A stretch of 64,000 nucleotides of DNA, taken from Linyphia triangularis (taxonomy: Eukaryota; Arthropoda; Arachnida; Araneae; Linyphiidae). The notes under the pieces are model-generated. The model was not told the DNA's origin. It made no database searches and saw nothing but the letters and a program-made list of their open reading frames with translations. Position numbers and translations under genes: made by a program. Positions 58,325 to 64,000 of this stretch are shown here, in pieces. Each line of letters starts with the position of its first letter. The first letter of the stretch is position 1. The DNA is taken from contig OZ021724.1 of the NCBI GenBank assembly GCA_963978545.1, positions 27,827,933-27,891,932 on the forward strand. Reading direction: 5' to 3'.

Positions 58325-60591
58325 ATATAAATAATCATGTAAACCAACAATTGCAGAATTTGCTTTAAAAGAAACTTAATATATTAGAATAAGTCAATTT
58401 TTAATATTTTTTATAAGTTTACTTAAGTTTAACAATACAAAAAAAAATTACATAAAATACTCCTTGATTTATCGAGCATAGAGGAGAGAGAGAGAGTATG
58501 AATGATTTTTTATTTGTATGTTTCAAGCAAATGAAACTTAATATTATTATGTTAAACAATGAAAGTAAAACGGAGTGATCAGATTTCTTAACAGACAAGG
58601 AAAGTAATGAATTGTGATTTTATTAATTAATGGTGGGGTACTTAAGTAGATCAACACAAAGTCATTTTTTAATCATTTTATTTTAATTGATATAACAATT
58701 ACTTTAAAAAATAAACAATTATCTTTAAAACTCTACTTTTATTCCAGATAACCTTGAATTAAGTTAAATGGGACCATTTAAGAAATTAATTGGATATGAA
58801 TGAATAGAACAGAAAAAAATCATTTCTATATTCATTGTTTTTAAGTCCACATTTAAACATGCTGACGTTAATTCTTAAGGATTTTTATATAGATACACTA
58901 CATATACTATGGAACAGGTAACTTCAGAACAAAATCTCTCAAGTAGCATATTTAAAAAATGTCAAAATCATTAGGGATATTATTTTATACAAACTTTAAT
59001 TTATATAAACTAGTTTATACATTTTACAAACAAACAAAAATTCAAATGCACATTTTGGTGTTTTTACATTTGTCCTTTGATATTACTTATTTTTTATTGT
59101 TGTATAGGTTTGTATGGGATAAGCACTTAAGTAATTGAGGGAAAATAAAAGATTATTTTAAAAGGACTAATCAGAAAATGTCAAAATATAATTTGAAGTT
59201 ATTTTTTTAGATTTAGGGTCTTTCAGCTTATGATTGCAGAACTATCAAAACACATAAGGCTTAAACATGTTAAGTTAATGACTTCAACCGAACAATAAAC
59301 ACTTATATAACTTATATATACGTTGTAAGAAAGAAATTGACAATATCTACCTTTTACACCCACTATCATTCTAATTTAAAGTATAAAAGCTAAATAAAAT
59401 TATTTTTATTTGTTTGGTTGAGAAATAATTTTTATTACAAAATTACTATACTTTTTACAAAAAATTAATAAAACAATCTTATAATCATAATATTGAACTT
59501 AATTATTTAAAGCATATGTAAGTAATATAAATTTATAAATGATTTTAACAAACTGAAAATTTAGACACAAATGAATATCAACATTATTTTTTCTTATGGT
59601 TTTAATGCATTTTAAATTACATAAAAAAGCAGTATACAAAACCGTCCGACGAAATTTCTACCCCAAAAATAAATAGCGTATGTATTCAAAATTAACGTAA
59701 CCTCAATGTTTAATTTTATAATCTAGATTGTAATTTAAGTTCAGTGTTTAATATAGCCTGTTTTCTTTTAGTTAATACCTCTAATTAAAATTAACTATTT
59801 TTTAAATTCTAAATAAAGTTTAAAAAAAGTGCAGTTCATCGAGAAATGTTCATTTTTAAACTGAGCAACTTTCGTTGGCAAAAGGTGAAAAATATGTTCA
59901 TTCAATTTCCTTCCCAAAATTATAGACATCAAAATATTTTAATTGTTCTGCAAAACAATAATATTTTGGAAAATTACACTTACCATAGACTCTACAATCT
60001 AAAACACCAACAAATGTATATTAACTGCAATCACACAAGACCTTCTACTTAAATAAATTTCTTTTAAGTTAAATCGTTTGGCAAAATAAAAAATCTTGTT
60101 TATCGGCCCGCTGCGCTAAGTCCAGCTTATCTTTTAAGTCACTTCGAAAAACGAAACTTAACAAATGGGTCTCTATTCTACGATTTAGATTTCGTACTCA
60201 GTCCCCCTAGGGACCAGAAAATGTAATGAAACTAGGAAAACGTTTACATTTCTATCCGATTCCTTTTCAGGAATTCTTTAATATTCGTCATTAGAATTAA
60301 ACTGAAAGGAAGATGGACTCCATTAAAGTTGCAATTTATAGAAAAATCTCAGCTTCTTCCATTGATGAGACGGTCCCACTTCACGTCTTCCAAGATTTTT
60401 CCGTTTATTAATCGTTCTACTCGTGGGGATAAAAGTTCGATTTGTATTTTAAAAAGTACGTTCATTTCAACTCGGGACTGAAATGTAGTTGGGTGTAATG
60501 TTAATACGAGATTATTATTTTTATTATTTTTTTTTAATATTGGTTTTGTGCTTTTAGAAATCTTTTCCGATAAGTTGGACAGAAATGTTAA

Positions 60592-60629
<38 letters not shown>

Positions 60630-61396
60630 TAAATGACACTCCTAAAGTCTTAGTCCTTTTTAAGTTCCGTTTTATTTAACGTTCGAACACAGTAGTTAAA
60701 AATTGATTTATAAAACTGCAGCATGGCTTGAATTATATTTGAGGAAGTGTTGTGTAAGGAAACATTTAAAATGTGATAAAAGAGCGTAAATAAACACTTA
60801 CATGTTTCTTTGATTACGTTCCACACTTGGGTGGTTTTGTGATTTTTTTTAGACATATTAAAACATTTAAAGTTTTAGGAAATTTAAGTGGTTGATATTA
60901 ATTGCCAATTTTTAAATATTATTTGAATACGGTTTTCTTGTTTCCTATCTAAATCAATTAAAAATGAAGGGTAAACATAATCTTCAAAACATTTTAATGG
61001 ATACTACCTAAAAATCAGGGAAAAGTAATTTCTACAAAATATGAAAATAAGAAAATTATAAAATAATTAATTTTTACAGATAAGCTTCAAGTGTAACAAT
61101 TATAATAAGAGAAATTAAATTGTTTAGTTTTCTCAGAAGTGGAAAGTTATAGCCAAAGGACCGACTAAAATGGGATTTCGGATATCAAAGTAGCTGAAAT
61201 ATATGAAATAAGATTATTTCGAAATAACTCTAGCCTACCAAGTACTGATGGCAAACATTAGATTTCATAACTTTTTCTGGCTGACCATTTTGCCTGGCGG
61301 TTTGTTTTTAAAACGTCTAGATGTTTTGGAGAAAATTTACAACTTTCCGGCATGGCTTGGGCCAGTAAAGTTAGCTTCCATAAAAGCTAACGAGTG

Positions 61397-61397
<1 letters not shown>
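58325..61397. other. AT-rich sequence without recognisable gene
   Basis: There is a (GA)n run near 58,482-58,495 and a T run of about 33 nt at 60,596-60,628. The 96-codon minus-strand frame at 60,349-60,639 begins inside that homopolymer and is not supported. A GC-rich word GGCCCGCTGCGCTAAG near 60,105 could be a decayed Helitron-like end. Confidence 0.5.

Positions 61398-61485
<88 letters not shown>
61398..61485. repeat. (AT)n microsatellite, 88 bp
   Basis: Perfect TA/AT dinucleotide repeat; the YI-repeat open frame over it is an artefact. Confidence 0.96.
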
Positions 61486-61488
<3 letters not shown>

Positions 61489-62149
61489 GCTACAGACGAC
61501 TTAAAACTAAAGTTTTTTGCAATAAATAGCAAAATTATAGCGATTGCATAGTTTGGATGAAAGTTCAGTTTTCAGTTAGTGTTGTGCCATAATAATTTAA
61601 TTACGTATAATGTTAAAATTACAATTATTCATCAAGAAAATTACTCAACCATCAAAATTGGTATTGGATAGTGTTGCTATAATTGTTTGTTTGCAATTGC
61701 GTTAGAAAGCAAAACAACTTTAAAACTAAAAAAAAAAAACTAGTACAAAAACTATTTAGCATGCTACTGAATATTTATATTTGTTTGAATATAATAATAT
61801 ATCACAATGTAGTTTTTCCCTCATTTATCGATCTCATATAATAAAATATCCAAATTAAATATTAACTCCTATTCTGAATGTACAACCATTGACAACCACA
61901 CCAGAATTACATTCATGGTTGACCAGCATCATTTTTACAACGAATGTCGTTTAAAATTAAATTCCTAGTTTAAAATTCATTTCGAAACAAATATTTTACG
62001 TTAGAATGAGCTCCATCAAATTTTAAAGTTTCATGAGTAACAATGCAAACAAACTGTTCACTGATGCATATACTTTGATCCTCGGACCAGTCCAATTCCA
62101 CCAACAGTGCCTCACAGTATGCTAATCCACTAAATCAATCTCGAGTTGA
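61486..62149. other. AT-rich sequence, nothing recognised
   Basis: No feature could be supported. Confidence 0.5.
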
Positions 62150-62560
62150 CAGAACACATGACGTCATCGGTCTGACAACAAGTCCTGATGAACGGGTCTT
62201 TGGAACGGACCCATCCGCCGCGTTATTAACGAACTAATAAATACCCTCTTGACGGCCATGTTTCCGAGATAAAACGGATTTCCATTTCCACGAAACTGGA
62301 TGTTTGATGTCAAAAGACTTGCCTCATTTCCAGAATCCGAAACGCGAGTTTTGAGGCTTGGTTCCAATTCGATTCCAGTTCAGCCACGCGGATTTGTGAA
62401 GAGGGTTTGCAGCGTTTAATGCGCGGGTCTTTGAGCCCTTACGCGCTCAAGTCCGTGTTTGCGGACCCGTTCCACATTCAGCTCAAAACGGGTCCAAAGG
62501 GAATCGGAAATAGTTAGGGCCGGTGCGACCTGACTCATGTTGATTGAGGTGTCAAAGCGC
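62150..62560. promoter_or_regulatory. GC/CpG-rich block with CRE palindrome and repeated GGGTC motifs
   Basis: This is the most CpG-rich patch of the window. TGACGTCA is at 62,159-62,166. CGGGTC(T/C) or its complement recurs at about 62,193, 62,206, 62,424, 62,462 and 62,489, partly as small inverted pairs (AACGGGTC...GGACCC; GGGTCTTTGAGCCC). The 67-codon minus frame (62,164-62,367) is unrecognised. A promoter or enhancer is plausible; an old mobile element is the alternative. Confidence 0.3.
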
Positions 62561-62834
62561 GGCTAAATAGTTAACGCTATTGGATTGAAATTGGAAGTGG
62601 GAGTTTAGTTGATATAGTGACAAGATGATAAATTGGAAAATGTAATTTTTTTACAAAACAACTGGTACTTTAGTATAGGGAATACTATCATTAAAACTAT
62701 AATGTTAATTTCTTTAAAACTATTATTAAACAATTAGTTATGACAAAAGTTCCATGTTTTATTATTGCAGTTTCTACGATTGTAAATGCTCTCTTTATGC
62801 AACAAAGACATTTTTCAAATTGGATATTCGATTG

Positions 62835-62996
62835 ATTGGTTTGTACGCTCAATGACCTATCTTTGTGCGCAATAACGCCTAATTAGGGAGGGACTTACAG
62901 CTTAACGTGAATTCCGAACCACAAAGAATATCCATGTGATACCAAAGATTCGAACCTGGATCCTTTTGCATATAAAATAAAAGCAATGGCGGCACA
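62835..62996 (-). mobile_element. tRNA-derived SINE, family SINE2, copy 3
   Basis: On the minus strand the head GCCGCCATTGC... is followed by B box AGGTTCGAATCTTT, then CACATGGATATTCTTTGTGG, GTTAAGCTGTAAGTCCC, AATTAGGCGTTATTGCGC and a tail GAGCGTACAAACCAATCAATC. It is more diverged than copies 1 and 2 and probably older. Target duplication not resolved. Confidence 0.85.
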
Positions 62997-64000
62997 TGGT
63001 CGAAACAAAACATACTCAGTTTTGTAATCATATTATATAAATACATACAAGAATGGGTAGAGTCAAACTCGCTGCAGACAATTCAGAACTTTAAATGTGA
63101 ATTATTTCACAAAACTTTTATATCGTCTATTATCTATTTATATTGAAATACAACACTTCAAATAAAATACGTTGAGAACCATCAGAATACTAACTAGATA
63201 ACATTTTCTGCGAATTATCTATTAACCACTATACCTCTTTTTCTACCTCGTAAGTAAGGATTAAATATTTTTCTCTTAAAAGATTACTTATTTCGCTTAC
63301 GCAGTAACACTTAACATCTACCGAAATAAAATTGGTGAAATAAAATCCTTATTTCGAAACGTCAAAAGCAACACTCAAGTTACGCAGTATATTCAATCCT
63401 TTGAAATTGAATGTCTTAGATTGTTAGAACAAATCCCTTAAAATATACATTTCATGTCCTATGTATTAAAAAAATTCTATCCTTGCCATGCTACTTATAA
63501 AATATGCTTATGTCATATAAGTTCCCTAAAACCCAACATACAGATCTACTTCTTAATCAAATAAAACAATACTGCAGCGGGTCTAGAAAGATTTGAAGAT
63601 TCAAAACGCAACTCCATAAAGTAAGATTTGTTTCTGAAAGGAAATAATCCCGCACAGAATAAGCAAATTTATCCCCTTCTAAGTCTTAAAATAAAATCGA
63701 AATCGTATTCATTGTTAGGCTTAGCTTTTCATTTTCAGGGGACTCATTTCCATTTTCGTTTCTTCATAGATTATAAATCTCAGTAATTTCATCTGGCTAT
63801 TTATAAGATCTTTTCTTTAAAATAAATAGACTTCATTTGTCAGGGGAAACGTGCAATAAAATAAGAGATTATAAATATTTTTTTTTCTTTTTTTTTTTTT
63901 AAATTAATGATTTAAAAGATTGCTGAGAGGTATGAATAAAATTCTTGAAAAGTTAGAAAATTAATTAGTTGTTGAAATATTTAGTTAGTTATTCGAATTA
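62997..64000. other. AT-rich sequence, nothing recognised
   Basis: Contains a T-rich run near 63,880-63,900. No gene, RNA or repeat family was recognised. Confidence 0.5.

Noticed and set aside
60349..60639. 96-codon minus-strand frame
   Set aside because: It starts inside a 33-nt T homopolymer and has no recognisable domain or splice support.
61248..61529. 93-codon frame with YI repeats
   Set aside because: Generated by the AT microsatellite.

Overview
This window looks like a gene-poor, AT-rich stretch of an arthropod nuclear genome, most likely a chelicerate and probably a spider. That reading rests on several signs: long A/T homopolymers and dinucleotide microsatellites, tRNA-derived SINEs with (CCAA)n tails, solo LTRs, long-armed foldback and MITE-like elements, and a decayed Tc1/mariner-type transposase of the QDGA...GRWIGR...WPPRSP class. 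There are no prokaryotic-style gene clusters, no CRISPR array and no rRNA. The species call is inference. No complete conventional gene is visible, so the window is best read as intergenic or deep intronic sequence with a few possible exons.

Layout. 0-9 kb: a 31-32 bp minisatellite, one copy of dispersed repeat R1, and one copy of dispersed repeat R2 that a SINE has invaded; a second SINE has a perfect 14-bp target duplication. 9.4-12.6 kb: a tandem array split by an inverted-repeat element, then a 654-bp palindromic foldback element. 15-19.4 kb: a hAT-type MITE with an 8-bp target duplication, a SINE of a second family, another inverted-repeat element, a higher-order tandem repeat, and on the minus strand the best protein-coding candidate, a terminal exon of a secreted protein (19,072-19,348) with a poly(A) signal 60 nt downstream. 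19.8-22.9 kb: a Helitron-like end, a solo LTR, a third SINE1 copy and a possible signal-peptide exon next to a GC-rich block. 25.5-36 kb: a weak open frame, Helitron-like sequence, the transposase fossil abutting an LTR-like block, a ~169-bp GT microsatellite, and second copies of R1 (inverted) and R2 (direct, carrying a palindromic MITE). 39.6-48 kb: Helitron-like sequence, a 748-bp solo LTR, and an LTR-plus-primer-binding-site remnant. 50.8-58.3 kb: a GC-richer block open on both strands, tandem duplications, and a SINE split by a 797-bp foldback element. 61.4-64 kb: an AT microsatellite, a GC-rich block with a CRE palindrome and repeated GGGTC motifs, and a third SINE2 copy.

The content is mainly a layered record of transposition. 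Several insertions can be ordered because a second copy or a target duplication preserves the empty site. The items most worth following up are the 19 kb secreted-protein exon, the block at 50.8-51.2 kb, and the two large foldback elements, one of which has a CRE-like palindrome at its centre. All calls were made by eye; no database or alignment program was used.
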